Shown: positions 39,441 through 49,252, numbered from the stretch's first letter. The stretch: DNA of 64,000 nucleotides from Alphaproteobacteria bacterium MarineAlpha11_Bin1 (GCA_002937455.1 PTJZ01000006.1:118768-182767); one strand, 5' to 3'. The notes: a model not told the origin generated them from the sequence alone. A program made the numbers and translations.

Positions 39441-40892
39441 ATGTCTTTGATCCAAGGCCGCACCGGCGATTGGGAGGTCGTGATTGGTTTGGAGGTGCAC
39501 GCACAAGTGGTCGCCAAATCAAAACTATTTTCCGGAGCATCCACTGAATTTGGTGCTGAGCCGAATACACAGGTGTCGCTCGTCGATGCCGCCATGCCTG
39601 GTATGTTGCCGGTTATTAACGAGACAGCGGTTGAACAGGCGGTGCGCACGGGGCTCGGTCTGAATGCCGAAATCCATCTGAAATCGATCTTCGATCGTAA
39701 AAATTACTTCTACCCGGATCTACCGCAAGGCTATCAGATTTCGCAGTACCTGCATCCTGTGGTAGGCAAGGGCGAAATCGAAATAGACCTAGAAGACGGT
39801 ACGACTAGGACCATCGGGATTACTCGATTGCATCTTGAACAGGACGCTGGAAAATCGTTGCATGATCAGGATCCCGGCAAGACGCTGATTGATCTAAACC
39901 GGTCGGGCGTGGCCCTAATGGAAATCGTGTCCGAACCTGACCTGAGATCGGCAGAGGAAGCGGGAGCCTACGTCGAGAAGATCCGTTCTATCCTTCGTTA
40001 TCTGGGTACCTGCGACGGCAATATGCAGGAAGGGTCTCTGCGCGCGGACGTCAATGTATCGGTTCGAAAACCCGGTCATGGCCTCGGAACCCGTACTGAA
40101 ATAAAGAACGTTAACTCCATTCGTTTCATTCGTCAGGCAATTGATTGTGAGGTTCAACGTCAAATTGAGCTTATCGAAGATGGCGGTGAGGTTGATCAGG
40201 AAACGCGCTTGTTTGATTCTGACCGCGGTGAGACACGCTCCATGCGTTCGAAGGAAGAGGCACACGACTATCGGTATTTTCCTGATCCAGACCTATTACC
40301 TCTTGAATTTGGGCAAAGTTGGGTAGAAACAATCCGAGACTCCCTGCCGGAGATGCCGGATCAAAGGAAGAGCCGATTTATCGAAGACTACGGCCTCAGC
40401 GCTGAGGATGCGGGAACGCTCGTAGCCGATCGAGAGACGGCCCAATATTTCGAAACGGTCGCTGACGGGAGAAATGCGAAGGTTGTGGCAAACTGGATTA
40501 TGGGGGAGTTATTTGGTGCGCTAAATCGGGCTGACATAGATATCGAGGCCTCCCCCGTTTCCGCTCGACAACTTGGTCAACTGGTTGATCTAATCGACGA
40601 TGGTACTGTGTCAACTCGGTTGGCTAAAGACGTGTTTGAGATAATGTTCCAAAATGGTGATGATCCTCAAAAAATCGTTGAAAATCGCGGTATGAAACAG
40701 GTAACTGATCACGGTGCGATTGAAGCTGCGGTCGACGAAGCCATCTCTAAGGGCGCCACCCAGGTGGAACAATACAAGGGTGGAAACGAAAAGGTTTTTG
40801 GTTGGTTTGTCGGTCAGGTAATGAGGGCTACACACGGCAAGGCCAACCCGCAAGTTGTGAATGAATTTCTGAGAAAAAAGCTCGACCGGTAA
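39441..40892 (+). CDS. gatB: Asp-tRNA(Asn)/Glu-tRNA(Gln) amidotransferase subunit B
   Basis: tRNA-binding kinase subunit that phosphorylates the misacylated residue before amidation. The 483 residues include the GLEVHAQV start, the [13 protein letters not shown] motif, [26 protein letters not shown] and the C-terminal tail domain ending in NEFLRKKLD, all standard. It closes the gat operon. A palindrome (AATCTTAAGATT, 40899-40910) follows closely but no clear terminator. Confidence 0.97.
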   Translation: MSLIQGRTGDWEVVIGLEVHAQVVAKSKLFSGASTEFGAEPNTQVSLVDAAMPGMLPVINETAVEQAVRTGLGLNAEIHLKSIFDRKNYFYPDLPQGYQISQYLHPVVGKGEIEIDLEDGTTRTIGITRLHLEQDAGKSLHDQDPGKTLIDLNRSGVALMEIVSEPDLRSAEEAGAYVEKIRSILRYLGTCDGNMQEGSLRADVNVSVRKPGHGLGTRTEIKNVNSIRFIRQAIDCEVQRQIELIEDGGEVDQETRLFDSDRGETRSMRSKEEAHDYRYFPDPDLLPLEFGQSWVETIRDSLPEMPDQRKSRFIEDYGLSAEDAGTLVADRETAQYFETVADGRNAKVVANWIMGELFGALNRADIDIEASPVSARQLGQLVDLIDDGTVSTRLAKDVFEIMFQNGDDPQKIVENRGMKQVTDHGAIEAAVDEAISKGATQVEQYKGGNEKVFGWFVGQVMRATHGKANPQVVNEFLRKKLDR

Positions 40893-41008
40893 CTGTGCAA
40901 TCTTAAGATTTCTTGTCGAAAGAATATTGTGGTTTTTTTGGTGATGTATCGTACTAGTTAGACAAAACGTTATGATCCGATCAACAAAACCCTAGCGGAG
41001 GCATCACA

Positions 41009-41734
41009 ATGATCGACGTCTATACCTGGCCGACGCCCAACGGGCATAAAGTTCACATAATGCTCCACGAAGCGGAAATTGAGCACAACATAATCCCGAT
41101 CAATATACAGGATGGAGATCAGTTTAAGCCGAATTTTCTAAAGATCAGTCCAAACAACAAAATGCCTGCGATTGTCGATCCAAGTGGTCCGGACGATGAA
41201 CCGATTTCAATTTTCGAATCCGCCGCCTGTTTGATATACTTGGGCGAGAAATCTGGAAAATTTTTCCCAAACGACCCGCGCAAAAAATATGATGTCCTGC
41301 AGTGGCTGATGTTCCAGATGGGATCAGTCGGCCCAATGCTTGGTCAGTGCCATCACTTCAACGCCTATGCGCCGGAACGCGAACCAAAAGAGCGCTTAGA
41401 ATACGCCCGAGACCGCTACGTCAATGAAGGCAAGCGTATCTATGGCGTAATTGATCGCCAACTCGAAGGACGTGAATGGATTGCCGCGGATGAATATACC
41501 ATTGCCGACATGGCTATCATGCCGTGGCTACGCGATCCGGTAAAGCAGGGAATAGACAGCAACAAATTTCCTAATCTGATGCGCTGGCGCGATAAGATAT
41601 GGGAGCGTCCTCAGGTCGTTGCCGCGTTAGAGACGCTAAAGGATCAAAGACGAAAGGACAACACCTTCACCGAGAAAGGCTGGGAAATGATGTACGGAAA
41701 GACCCAGTCATCTCAGGGAAAATCGGCGGGCTGA
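41009..41734 (+). CDS. Glutathione S-transferase family protein, YfcG-like (copy 1)
   Basis: Thioredoxin-fold GST of 241 residues resembling the Nu-class YfcG/YghU group: N-terminal YTWPTPNGHKVHIML, the cis-Pro loop NKMPAIVD, the FESAACLIYLGEKSG glutathione-binding segment and a helical C-terminal domain with YTIADMAIMPW. YfcG-type enzymes show disulfide-bond reductase activity with glutathione; the substrate here is unknown. GGAGG occurs 9 bases before the ATG. It is followed 19 bases later by a paralogue. Confidence 0.9.
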   Translation: MIDVYTWPTPNGHKVHIMLHEAEIEHNIIPINIQDGDQFKPNFLKISPNNKMPAIVDPSGPDDEPISIFESAACLIYLGEKSGKFFPNDPRKKYDVLQWLMFQMGSVGPMLGQCHHFNAYAPEREPKERLEYARDRYVNEGKRIYGVIDRQLEGREWIAADEYTIADMAIMPWLRDPVKQGIDSNKFPNLMRWRDKIWERPQVVAALETLKDQRRKDNTFTEKGWEMMYGKTQSSQGKSAG

Positions 41735-41753
41735 AATCAAGAACGTAGTTCCG

Positions 41754-42413
41754 GTGATCGATCTTTATACCTATCGGACGTCAAATGGGCGCAAAGTGTC
41801 GATCATGTTAGAAGAATGCGGACTCGACTACTGCACTCACATTATCGATATAACTGCGGGTGATCAGTACGCGCCAGAATTTCTAAAAATCAGCGCTAAC
41901 GGGCGTATTCCCGCTATCGTCGATCCTGAGGGACCGGATGGGAAAACACTGTCGCTGTTCGAATCCGGCGCTATCCTTCTGTATCTTGCGGAAAAGACCG
42001 GAATGTTCATGCCCGGAGATGAGGATGGGTACTGGTCGACGGTCCAATGGTTAATGTGGCAAATGGGTGGCATCGGACCGAATTTTGGGCAGGCGTTCCA
42101 TTTTCTTTACCAGCACCCCGACAACGCCCAAGACGACGACATCGCTTATGGCAGAAAGCGATATGCCTACGAAGTAGATCGCTTATGTAAGGTCATGGAC
42201 CGAGAATTGGCCGACAAAACCTATTTGACCGGCGGTGTTTATTCGATTGCTGATATCGCTATCTTTCCGTGGATAGCGTTACATAGTTGGGTTCGGTTAG
42301 ACTTCAAAAAGTTGCCGAATTTAAGACGCTGGTATGAAGAGGTCGGAGATCGACCGGGGGTCCACCGCGGCATGGATACTCCGACGCGCGAAGAAATAGG
42401 TGATCTGGTCTAA
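41754..42413 (+). CDS. Glutathione S-transferase family protein, YfcG-like (copy 2)
   Basis: A 219-residue paralogue of the preceding gene with the same plan: YTYRTSNGRKVSIML, NGRIPAIVDPEGPDG, FESGAILLYLAEKTG and YSIADIAIFPWIA. It begins with GTG at 41754 and is probably co-transcribed with copy 1. The two copies differ along their whole length, so the duplication is old. Specific substrate unknown. Confidence 0.9.
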   Translation: MIDLYTYRTSNGRKVSIMLEECGLDYCTHIIDITAGDQYAPEFLKISANGRIPAIVDPEGPDGKTLSLFESGAILLYLAEKTGMFMPGDEDGYWSTVQWLMWQMGGIGPNFGQAFHFLYQHPDNAQDDDIAYGRKRYAYEVDRLCKVMDRELADKTYLTGGVYSIADIAIFPWIALHSWVRLDFKKLPNLRRWYEEVGDRPGVHRGMDTPTREEIGDLV

Positions 42414-42798
42414 GCGCCATACCTCAAGACAGCGTATTGTTACCGGCGTAACCGGACATGATTGTTGGACACGGTTCCTGGGAGGCCGAACCAAGTAGAA
42501 AAAAGATTAAAAAGTTTAGAGTAAACACCATCCGGTCAAACCGTCAAACCTAAAAATTCTCGTACAGGGCTGTTTGCACGGATCAAGAATCATGGGCTTT
42601 GTCTGAAAAGGGCTTTATCACCATACTTTATACCGCGTTTTCAGAAATACGTGTGGTCTCTAGAATACTTGTCGGGCTTGGCATTGGGGTTCATGTCGAC
42701 GTCAATTTTATATCTAATCCCTATCTATCCCATGTGTTCGAGGCGCGATAGACTTTCCCTTCGTGACCGGGCGGAAAAAGGTAAAGGAATACCATAGC
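42414..42798. other. Intergenic region before the ThDP enzyme, nothing recognised
   Basis: About 385 bases with no convincing reading frame on either strand. It should contain the promoter of the thiamine-diphosphate enzyme gene and the end of the GST transcript. I found no clear hairpin with a T-run and no strong promoter boxes. Confidence 0.5.
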
Positions 42799-44514
42799 AT
42801 GAAGAACTATATGGATGGTGGTGAGGCAATAGTTGAGGCTTTTCGCCGGCTCGATATTGATTACGTGATGGCTTCTCCGGGATCGGAGTGGGGTTCAGTC
42901 TGGGAAGCATTTGCACGACAGGCTAAGGAAAGATCCAAAGGGCCAGAGTATCTGAGCTGCGCCCATGAAACCCTCGCGGTCAATCTCGCGATGGGATACA
43001 CGGCATTCACCGGCCGTATGCAGGCTGTCATGTTGCACACTGGTGTTGGATTACTGCAAGGGTCAATGGGTATCGATGCGGCCAATCGGGCTGGGTTGCC
43101 CATGGTGGTTGTTTCTGGCGAGTCCCAGACTTATAGCGAACAGGGAGGCTTCGAGCCCGGACCGCAATGGCATGGCGTGTTATCGGTAGTCGGGGGACCA
43201 TCTAGCCTTGTAGATCGCATTACAAAGTGGTCCCAGCCTGTCAGTAGTCCGCATACGTTACACGAGCAGCTCATCCGCGCAGGTGAAATGGCGCAGCGGT
43301 CTCCCCCTGGGCCGGTTTATATGTCGATCCCTATCGAAACCATGCTCCACGGCTGGACGCCTCCCCAGAACCCCCGTAAGGTTCCCCCTGCGCCCAAGCC
43401 TGCCCCCCCTAGCACTGATATCGAGGCGGTCGCTGATATGCTCCTTACCTCTAAGGCCCCAGCTATTGTGGCCGAGTCAATCGGCCGTGATCCTGCCGGC
43501 TACGCCGCGACGATTGAACTAGCAGACCTGTTAGCAATTCCAGTTTCCGAATGCCGCTGGCTCGATTTTACCAATTTTCCCAAGGACCACCCTATGTACC
43601 AAGGTATGGGGGAGCCAGAATATCTACATGACAGCGATGTTGTGCTAACACTTCGTGCTCGCGCGCCTTGGACACCCCCGAGTGCGAAGCCGGCTAAGGC
43701 GAAAATTGTGAATATCGACGAGACCCCGTTTCGTCCACATATGGTACACCAGAGCTTGCAGGCCGATATATTCCTTGAAGGAGATGCGGTTGCAACGCTA
43801 AAGTCCCTAGTCGCGGTGATCCGCGAGAAGGGCGTGGACGCTGCGGTTGTGGCCTCGCGTTTTAGGAAATGGTCGGCGGCGCATGATAATCTCGTAGCCG
43901 GCAAAAAATCTCTCGAACATGCCTCGCTCGCGAAAAACACTATTACGCCTGTCGGTCTCTGTGCGATGCTTGGGAATATTTTGCCTGACGACTCTGTCTA
44001 TATTGACGAAACAATTACCCATCGACCGATTATCGTCCGACATCTCGCATTCCAAGGACCGCAGTCATTCTTTAGTGTTCCGTCCGGTGGGTTGGGACAG
44101 GGGCTCGGTCTAGCGCTCGGCACCAAACTGGCAATGAGAGACCGTCTCGTTGTATCGGTAATTGGTGATGGTTCTTTCATGTATAATCCAGTTGTCCAGA
44201 GCCTTGCTCTCTCGAAACACAGGGATCTGCCGGTATTGATTGTCATATTTAACAATGGTGGTTACTCCGCGATGCGCAAGGAGCACCATACCTACTATCC
44301 GGACGGAGTTGCGGCGGAACATAATACATCTGTTGGGCATACAATCACTGACCTAGACTATTCAGAGCTTGGTTCGCCATTTGGCTTTTATGGCTGCCGG
44401 GTCGATAAACTTTCTGATCTCCCCGCTGCATTAAAAAAGGCACGACAAGAAGTAGAAGGTGGTACAACTGCCATTTTGAATGTTATTCTAGATGACGCAG
44501 CGGGATCTAATTAA
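42799..44514 (+). CDS. Thiamine-diphosphate-dependent enzyme, acetolactate synthase/benzoylformate decarboxylase superfamily
   Basis: A 571-residue three-domain ThDP enzyme. The N-terminal Pyr domain has the activating Glu57 in SCAHETLAVNLAMGY; the central domain is of the transhydrogenase-like type; the C-terminal PP domain has the metal and cofactor motif GDGS (about residue 456) ending in NN (about 484). The ATG at 42799 is preceded by AAGGA 11 bases upstream. It could be a 2-keto acid decarboxylase, an acetolactate synthase-like lyase or a sulfo-pathway enzyme; sequence alone does not decide. It stands alone upstream of the accessory block. Confidence 0.85.
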   Translation: MKNYMDGGEAIVEAFRRLDIDYVMASPGSEWGSVWEAFARQAKERSKGPEYLSCAHETLAVNLAMGYTAFTGRMQAVMLHTGVGLLQGSMGIDAANRAGLPMVVVSGESQTYSEQGGFEPGPQWHGVLSVVGGPSSLVDRITKWSQPVSSPHTLHEQLIRAGEMAQRSPPGPVYMSIPIETMLHGWTPPQNPRKVPPAPKPAPPSTDIEAVADMLLTSKAPAIVAESIGRDPAGYAATIELADLLAIPVSECRWLDFTNFPKDHPMYQGMGEPEYLHDSDVVLTLRARAPWTPPSAKPAKAKIVNIDETPFRPHMVHQSLQADIFLEGDAVATLKSLVAVIREKGVDAAVVASRFRKWSAAHDNLVAGKKSLEHASLAKNTITPVGLCAMLGNILPDDSVYIDETITHRPIIVRHLAFQGPQSFFSVPSGGLGQGLGLALGTKLAMRDRLVVSVIGDGSFMYNPVVQSLALSKHRDLPVLIVIFNNGGYSAMRKEHHTYYPDGVAAEHNTSVGHTITDLDYSELGSPFGFYGCRVDKLSDLPAALKKARQEVEGGTTAILNVILDDAAGSN

Positions 44515-44671
44515 GCAAGTTCATTTCATCATTTAAATTAAATGAGGGCATTTAACTTTCTTTGTAACGACCCAGTATTTCTTACCCAGTACCGATAATT
44601 TTTCACGCTGTCGAGTAGATGATGTGAGTCATTAACAGATTGAGATAACTAGAGATGGATCAGTCTATCCT

Positions 44672-45262
44672 TTATTCATCTTGGAACACGCTAGCCCGTT
44701 TATTTTTACTTTTTTTCTTCATCGAGGATCTCAGCACTTCTTTTTCCATACTAAGTTTGTCTTTTAAACTCATAACGTAAGCTGAACCAGCCAGAATAAA
44801 AATCGCTCCCGCTGCGGCTAGTAAAGTCGTCGGATCTGCTTCTTTCCCTTGGCCGATTAGAGTCCTGCAGAGTGCGGTGATGGCGATAATTATGGGTAAG
44901 GTCACCGGTATACGCCTACTAACATAGAATGCGCCGACCATTCCCACTATCTCGGCATATATGAAAAACAGGAATAAATCTGAGAGCTCAACTGCTCGCA
45001 TATCCCACAAGGAGACGATATCCATTACCGCCGCAAGCATGGTAAGAGCTCCAATAATAGCTAGCAGAAGCTTCTCGCTTACGACAGTGGTCCAATGCAA
45101 GCCATTGTTAAAAAGTGGATCTCTATTAATGCGGTCGATTGTATTTTTACGCCATTCAATAATCATAATCCGAACCAACTTATTCAGGCTCGGTATACGT
45201 AATAAAACCTGATCATGGATTTGTTTTTTCTGTTTTGAATTTTTCTCTCGGTTGGATTGCAA
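44672..45262 (-). CDS. PsiE-like membrane protein
   Basis: A 196-residue protein with about 60 polar N-terminal residues, four hydrophobic segments (KLLLAIIGALTMLAAVMDIV; LFLFFIYAEIVGMVGAF; VTLPIIIAITALCRTLI; LLAAAGAIFILAGSAYVM) and a basic tail. The E-x-x-x-M and ITALCR segments fit the PsiE family (phosphate-starvation-inducible), whose function is unknown. The assignment is by pattern and is not firm. It is transcribed leftward, facing the ThDP enzyme gene. Confidence 0.65.
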   Translation of the reverse strand: MQSNREKNSKQKKQIHDQVLLRIPSLNKLVRIMIIEWRKNTIDRINRDPLFNNGLHWTTVVSEKLLLAIIGALTMLAAVMDIVSLWDMRAVELSDLFLFFIYAEIVGMVGAFYVSRRIPVTLPIIIAITALCRTLIGQGKEADPTTLLAAAGAIFILAGSAYVMSLKDKLSMEKEVLRSSMKKKSKNKRASVFQDE

Positions 45263-45486
45263 AAATCATAAGTTACCCAGATTATTTTTAGCACCGTCGA
45301 TGACATGACGTCCCATCTATAAAAATTTCGGGGTACTATATCGAGATATGGCGAGATTTTGATATAATCCGCGGTAGCCGCATCTCCATTTAATTACATT
45401 TGTCGGAGGCGCAATTCAATTAGCTATTTAATTATTTGATGGTGAACAGAACTATAGGGTATCGCAGGTCCAACGGATTAAAATGC

Positions 45487-45771
45487 TTAATCTGCCCGAG
45501 TTCTAGATAGCCTCACCGGGCCTCCCTTCTCGGGGTCTACTCCATCGCTTATCATTTGAGCTAATGTAGAGAGTAAATTCGCGGTATTAGCTTTGCCTTC
45601 AGCGGCGATAATTCTCGAAATAGTGATGTTTAAAAGCGCGTTCGGAATATAATCCACAGCACTTTTCGCCATTACGGTCTCTGCTACATTTATCGCAAGG
45701 CTCAGGCGTTTCATGACGTCCTGCAAATCATTAATAGTAGATCTTTCTTGTTCATCGCTTGGGTCATTCAT
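45487..45771 (-). CDS. Small conserved-looking protein, unknown
   Basis: A 94-residue soluble protein I do not recognise. It is mostly helical: an acidic N-terminus (NDPSDEQERS), a helix with KRLSLAINVAETVMAKSAVDY and a second with LLNITISRIIAAEGK. The ATG at 45771 has GGGGTAGG 6 bases upstream. It follows no neighbour closely. A Fur-like palindrome lies 140 bases upstream of the start. Confidence 0.6.
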   Translation of the reverse strand: MNDPSDEQERSTINDLQDVMKRLSLAINVAETVMAKSAVDYIPNALLNITISRIIAAEGKANTANLLSTLAQMISDGVDPEKGGPVRLSRTRAD

Positions 45772-46310
45772 AGATACCTACCCCGAAGATTCTGGGCCGT
45801 TCTGCCCCCCTGGTTGAAGATGATAAATGAAACTCAGGGCTCTCTTCCGGAAACATCAGGGGGTTTCCTTCTGAAGAATCGGAGCAGAACGGGACTCAAT
45901 ATATAGTGCGAATGCGAATTATTCGCAATAACAATTTATATAAAAATTAATCAACGGACGAGTTTCCAGGAGGATTTGGATAAAATAAGATAAGCGTGGG
46001 ATACTATAAAATACGCCTTACGGTATTCTAAGGAATTCTGAAGATGATTAAGTCCATCATTCCATTCCTTTGAACCCCTGCTAACACAAACCAAACCAGA
46101 AACCCTTATGATAAGGGGTAGAGGCAGCCAGCTGGAATAGTTTGAAATTTCAAGTAGGCGATAGTTTTTATCCTACATGCGTAAGCGGCACCTTCATCGT
46201 TGAAATTAGAACTGGAAATTGAGGAGAAAGCACAGTTTTCCGTATTGCTTAGAGGGTACTGCTCGGTTAAATACGCCCTTGCATACAGCGTGTAAAAAAC
46301 CGCTCCCGGC
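45772..46310. other. Intergenic region upstream of tRNA-Ser
   Basis: About 540 bases with no gene seen. It contains the 9-1-9 palindrome at 45911-45929, listed separately, and a 15-base hairpin CCCTTAtgaTAAGGG at 46103-46117 with no T-run after it. The stretch 45930-46070 is A+T-rich. The tRNA-Ser promoter should lie close to 46270-46300. Confidence 0.5.
45911..45929. promoter_or_regulatory. Fur-like operator palindrome
   Basis: The sequence AATGCGAATTATTCGCAAT is an inverted repeat with a 9-1-9 layout; the inner 7 bases of each arm are perfect. The 9-1-9 layout and TGCGAAT arms resemble Fur-family boxes of proteobacteria. The nearest downstream gene is the 94-residue unknown protein on the minus strand, 140 bases away; on the plus side no gene starts before the tRNA. 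Binding by Fur is inference. Confidence 0.4.
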
Positions 46311-46400
46311 GGAGAGGTGGCCGAGTGGCTGAAGGCGCTGGTTTGCTAAATCAGTAAACGGGTAACCGTTTCGAGGGTTCGAATCCCTCTCTCTCCGCCA
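46311..46400 (+). tRNA. tRNA-Ser (anticodon GCU)
   Basis: A complete tRNA with long variable arm. The acceptor stem GGAGAGG pairs with TCTCTCC (last pair G-T), followed by discriminator G and encoded CCA ending at 46400. The anticodon stem CTGGT/ATCAG encloses loop TTGCTAA, so the anticodon is GCU, reading AGC and AGU. The T arm is GAGGG-TTCGAAT-CCCTC. It forms the left border of the catabolic block. Confidence 0.97.
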
Positions 46401-46482
46401 ATTCGAATCAAATCGATAGTCCGGTTGTTCTGGTGGCTTTTATAAGCATCTCCAACGTTAAAACAGCAATCACGCATGTAAC

Positions 46483-46632
46483 TCAGTTAAACTTACCCTC
46501 CGCGGATGCATTAAGCGTCTTATACTTCTTAAAGGGGTAAATGTAGCCGTCGTATTCAACGGTGATGTCGTTGAAAGGACCGCGTCCATAGCAGGTTGCG
46601 ATATTTCCTTTATCAACAGGTATAGATCTAAT
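46483..46632 (-). pseudogene. Start-less protein-like fragment downstream of tRNA-Ser
   Basis: On the minus strand a 49-codon open stretch ends in TGA at 46483 and reads like protein: DKGNIATCYGRGPFNDITV, then EYDGYIYPFKKYKTLNASAE and GKFN. It begins right after a TAA at 46633-46635 and has no ATG, GTG or TTG, and the other two frames upstream are also closed. It is probably the 3' remnant of a lost gene, or less likely a small gene with an unusual start. Family not recognised. The rest of 46401-46778 shows no gene. Confidence 0.35.
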
Positions 46633-46778
46633 TTATCCTATTTTGTGTACTATCGATAAACGACCCCGTGAAATTAACCAATGGGTCGCTCTCCCAATCC
46701 ACTGAAGGTTTATTTAGAATGTAGCGAACGAGCTCTCGCGAGCCCCGTAAACGAGATCGAAAAGAGAGGAACGTCGTC

Positions 46779-47789
46779 ATGATCATTGACTGTCATGGAC
46801 ATTACACGACCGAACCGGAGCAGCTGACCGATTACCGCAGAGAACAGCTGGCAGGCCTGGATGCTGACCCGTCGTTTTTGCCGACCCGCGCAGAGCTTAG
46901 GATCAAAGATGAAGAAATCCGAGAGCGCATAGAGCCGGCGCAAATAAAGCTTCAGCAGGAACGCGGTACGGACATGACTATATTTTCGCCGAGGGCGGTG
47001 GGTATGGGGCACCACCTAGGGACAGAGCAAACCAGCTATTATTGGGCAGAGATCTGCAACAATATGGTGCGACGCGTCTGTGACTTGTACCCTGAACGCT
47101 TTGTGCCGGTTTGCCAGTTACCACAGTATCCTGGGGTGGAACCCGCAAAATCTATTCCCGAGTTGGAGAGATGCGTAAACGAAATGGGTTTTATCGGTGT
47201 TAATGTGAATCCCGACCCGTCGGGTGCGATGTGGACTGATCCACCGATCACCGACAAATGGTGGTACCCATTGTGGGAGAAAATGGTTGAACTCGACGTA
47301 CCCGGCATGTTGCACGTAAGTGGTTCCTGCAATCCCAATTTCCATCACACTGGCGCGCATTATATCGCCGGTGACACGACGGTATTCATGCAGCTGATCC
47401 TTGGCGATCTGTTCAAAGACTTTCCGACACTTAAATTCATTATTCCACATGGCGGTGGTGCGGTGCCATTCCACTGGGGTCGCTATCGTGGGCTTGCACA
47501 GGACATGGGAAAGCCGTCACTGGATGAACACCTTCTGGAAAACGTATTTTTCGACACATGTGTTTATCATCAACCGGGGATCGACTGCATGACTAAGGTA
47601 ATCCCGACCAAGAATATCCTGTTTGCCTCGGAAATGGTCGGGGCGGTTCGTGGGGTCGATCCTGAAACGGGTTTTAACTATGACGATACCAAGCGGTACA
47701 TCGATGGTACGCCCAATTTGACTGATGCTGAACGCACTGAGATTTTTAGCGGCAATGTCCGTAAAGTTTTTCCAAGGCTGACATTTTAG
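46779..47789 (+). CDS. 4-oxalomesaconate hydratase-like amidohydrolase (LigJ type)
   Basis: Zinc amidohydrolase-fold protein of 336 residues, very close in pattern to LigJ of the protocatechuate 4,5-cleavage pathway: DCHGHYTT with the HxH pair (His6, His8), ERGTDMTIFSPRA, GVNVNPDPSGAMW, HVSGSCNPNFHHTGAHY, IPHGGGAVPFHWGR and LFASEMVGAVRGVDP. LigJ adds water to the enol form of 4-oxalomesaconate to give 4-carboxy-4-hydroxy-2-oxoadipate. The ATG has AGAGGA 8 bases upstream. It may act on a related substrate, because no other lig genes are present. It is the first gene after tRNA-Ser. Confidence 0.8.
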   Translation: MIIDCHGHYTTEPEQLTDYRREQLAGLDADPSFLPTRAELRIKDEEIRERIEPAQIKLQQERGTDMTIFSPRAVGMGHHLGTEQTSYYWAEICNNMVRRVCDLYPERFVPVCQLPQYPGVEPAKSIPELERCVNEMGFIGVNVNPDPSGAMWTDPPITDKWWYPLWEKMVELDVPGMLHVSGSCNPNFHHTGAHYIAGDTTVFMQLILGDLFKDFPTLKFIIPHGGGAVPFHWGRYRGLAQDMGKPSLDEHLLENVFFDTCVYHQPGIDCMTKVIPTKNILFASEMVGAVRGVDPETGFNYDDTKRYIDGTPNLTDAERTEIFSGNVRKVFPRLTF

Positions 47790-47827
47790 TGGTTAGCTGG
47801 CGATTGTTCAGCGGCAAGAAAAGAACT

Positions 47828-49114
47828 CTAAACCGTTACACGCTCCTTTCCGGTGTTTGTCTTGAAGGCTTCCTTACAGGCTTCGGTATAATCCTCCTCC
47901 GGATCCAAAACGACCGCAACCGACCGTACTTTCATGTGTTCTGATTTGCGTCCTGTCGGCATAATTCCTTTATTCGCCAAGTCATTTGCGGCCTTACGTA
48001 GCTTGTTACGGGTCATAACAATTCCGTAATCCGTCGGCACTAGGTTCTCACGAGACCGGTCCACAATCGGACCCATTGATTCCTGTAGCGATGCATCCTG
48101 CATGCCAAACCCCATCACGCCAGAATAGGTTTCACCACGTTTCTGTGCTTCCCGGTCGATCAAGTAATCGTTGTCTTTGTTTTGAGCTGAGCGATATGTG
48201 CCGGGTATAAGCGGTACATGAATACCCTTACCATCGAGGCAAGCTTGGCGTTCTTCGGCTGTCAACGGTCGATCAGGATGGTAGTCATAGCTCCACGTCC
48301 AGCAGTTTTCGTCATTGATCGGCACCCAGAAATGGCCATGCTGCGGGTGATCGGCGCGGGGTGCGATCATAGTGAAGCATGGCATAACCCACTGCGTAAT
48401 CCGCCAGTAATATTTCCCGCCTTCGACATTCCTACGCGCGGCCACATAAAGTCCGCCTTCTGAATCCCGAACTTCGAAGATGGGCTTCATGTCTCCCATG
48501 TTGAATTTATTTGCTTTGGCTCCTTTGAAAAGAGGGTCGCGTTCCAGTTCCATCGAATGCAGCCAAGATACATGGCTGGAATCGATTCCACCTTCCAATC
48601 CTTGCAACCAGTTGCACTCCTGTAAACGTTTCGTGGAAACAGTTTGTTCTGGTTTCACCGTCGCAAACTCCCATTCCGGTTCCGCGGGACGATTCGTCGG
48701 ATCGCCCATATGTGTCCATAGAATGTCCCCGACCTTGATCAGCGGGTATGCTTGCAACTTTGCCTCTTGCCGGACCACGCTGTCCTCCGGTTCGGACGGT
48801 ATCTCCATACAGTTGCCTTCCACGTCGAATTTCCAACCGTGGTAGGGGCAGCGCAAACCACAATCTTCGTTTCTGCCGAACCACAATGATACGCGGCGGT
48901 GAGCACAAAATTCCTCTATCAGCCCGTAACGACCCTTAGAGTCTCGGAATGCGACCATTTTCTCACCCAGCAACTCGACTCGGACGGGCGGACAGTCGTT
49001 TTCCGGCAGTTCTTCTGCCAGCATTGCAGGTAGCCAGTACTGACGGAATAACTCGCCCATGGGCGTTCCTTTGTCCGTTTGGGTCAGTAGGTCATTTACT
49101 TCCTTGCGCAGCAT
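47828..49114 (-). CDS. Rieske oxygenase alpha subunit, phthalate-dioxygenase-like (copy 1)
   Basis: A 428-residue non-heme iron oxygenase. The Rieske [2Fe-2S] ligands are Cys70-x-His72 and Cys89-x2-His92 (CPYHGW). The mononuclear iron site is in EGGIDSSHVSWLH (Asp178, His181, His186). The N-terminus MGELFRQYWLPAML and overall length are those of the phthalate 4,5-dioxygenase group, which has no separate beta subunit. An electron-transfer reductase is needed but none is in the window. It converges on the LigJ-like gene and is divergent from the alpha/beta hydrolase. It is closely similar to the gene at 58084-59367. Confidence 0.9.
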   Translation of the reverse strand: MLRKEVNDLLTQTDKGTPMGELFRQYWLPAMLAEELPENDCPPVRVELLGEKMVAFRDSKGRYGLIEEFCAHRRVSLWFGRNEDCGLRCPYHGWKFDVEGNCMEIPSEPEDSVVRQEAKLQAYPLIKVGDILWTHMGDPTNRPAEPEWEFATVKPEQTVSTKRLQECNWLQGLEGGIDSSHVSWLHSMELERDPLFKGAKANKFNMGDMKPIFEVRDSEGGLYVAARRNVEGGKYYWRITQWVMPCFTMIAPRADHPQHGHFWVPINDENCWTWSYDYHPDRPLTAEERQACLDGKGIHVPLIPGTYRSAQNKDNDYLIDREAQKRGETYSGVMGFGMQDASLQESMGPIVDRSRENLVPTDYGIVMTRNKLRKAANDLANKGIMPTGRKSEHMKVRSVAVVLDPEEDYTEACKEAFKTNTGKERVTV

Positions 49115-49252
49115 TGTCCGTCTCCAGATTCATCTTTCTTGCCGCCGTATCCAACTTCGGCTGCAGTTCGCGATTTCCGCGTCTTTTGCTCCTGTGCAAA
49201 GGCTTGTCTTTACAGTCTGCGCGACCGCATTACCGCCACGACTAATTATAAG

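Noticed and set aside
40899..40940. Palindrome AATCTTAAGATT and a 5-base hairpin followed by a T-run after gatB
   Set aside because: The stem is short and A+T-rich and the T-run is eight bases away, so it is too weak to call a terminator.
46103..46117. Hairpin CCCTTAtgaTAAGGG upstream of tRNA-Ser
   Set aside because: No T-run or gene end next to it, and a single short palindrome of this size is expected by chance.
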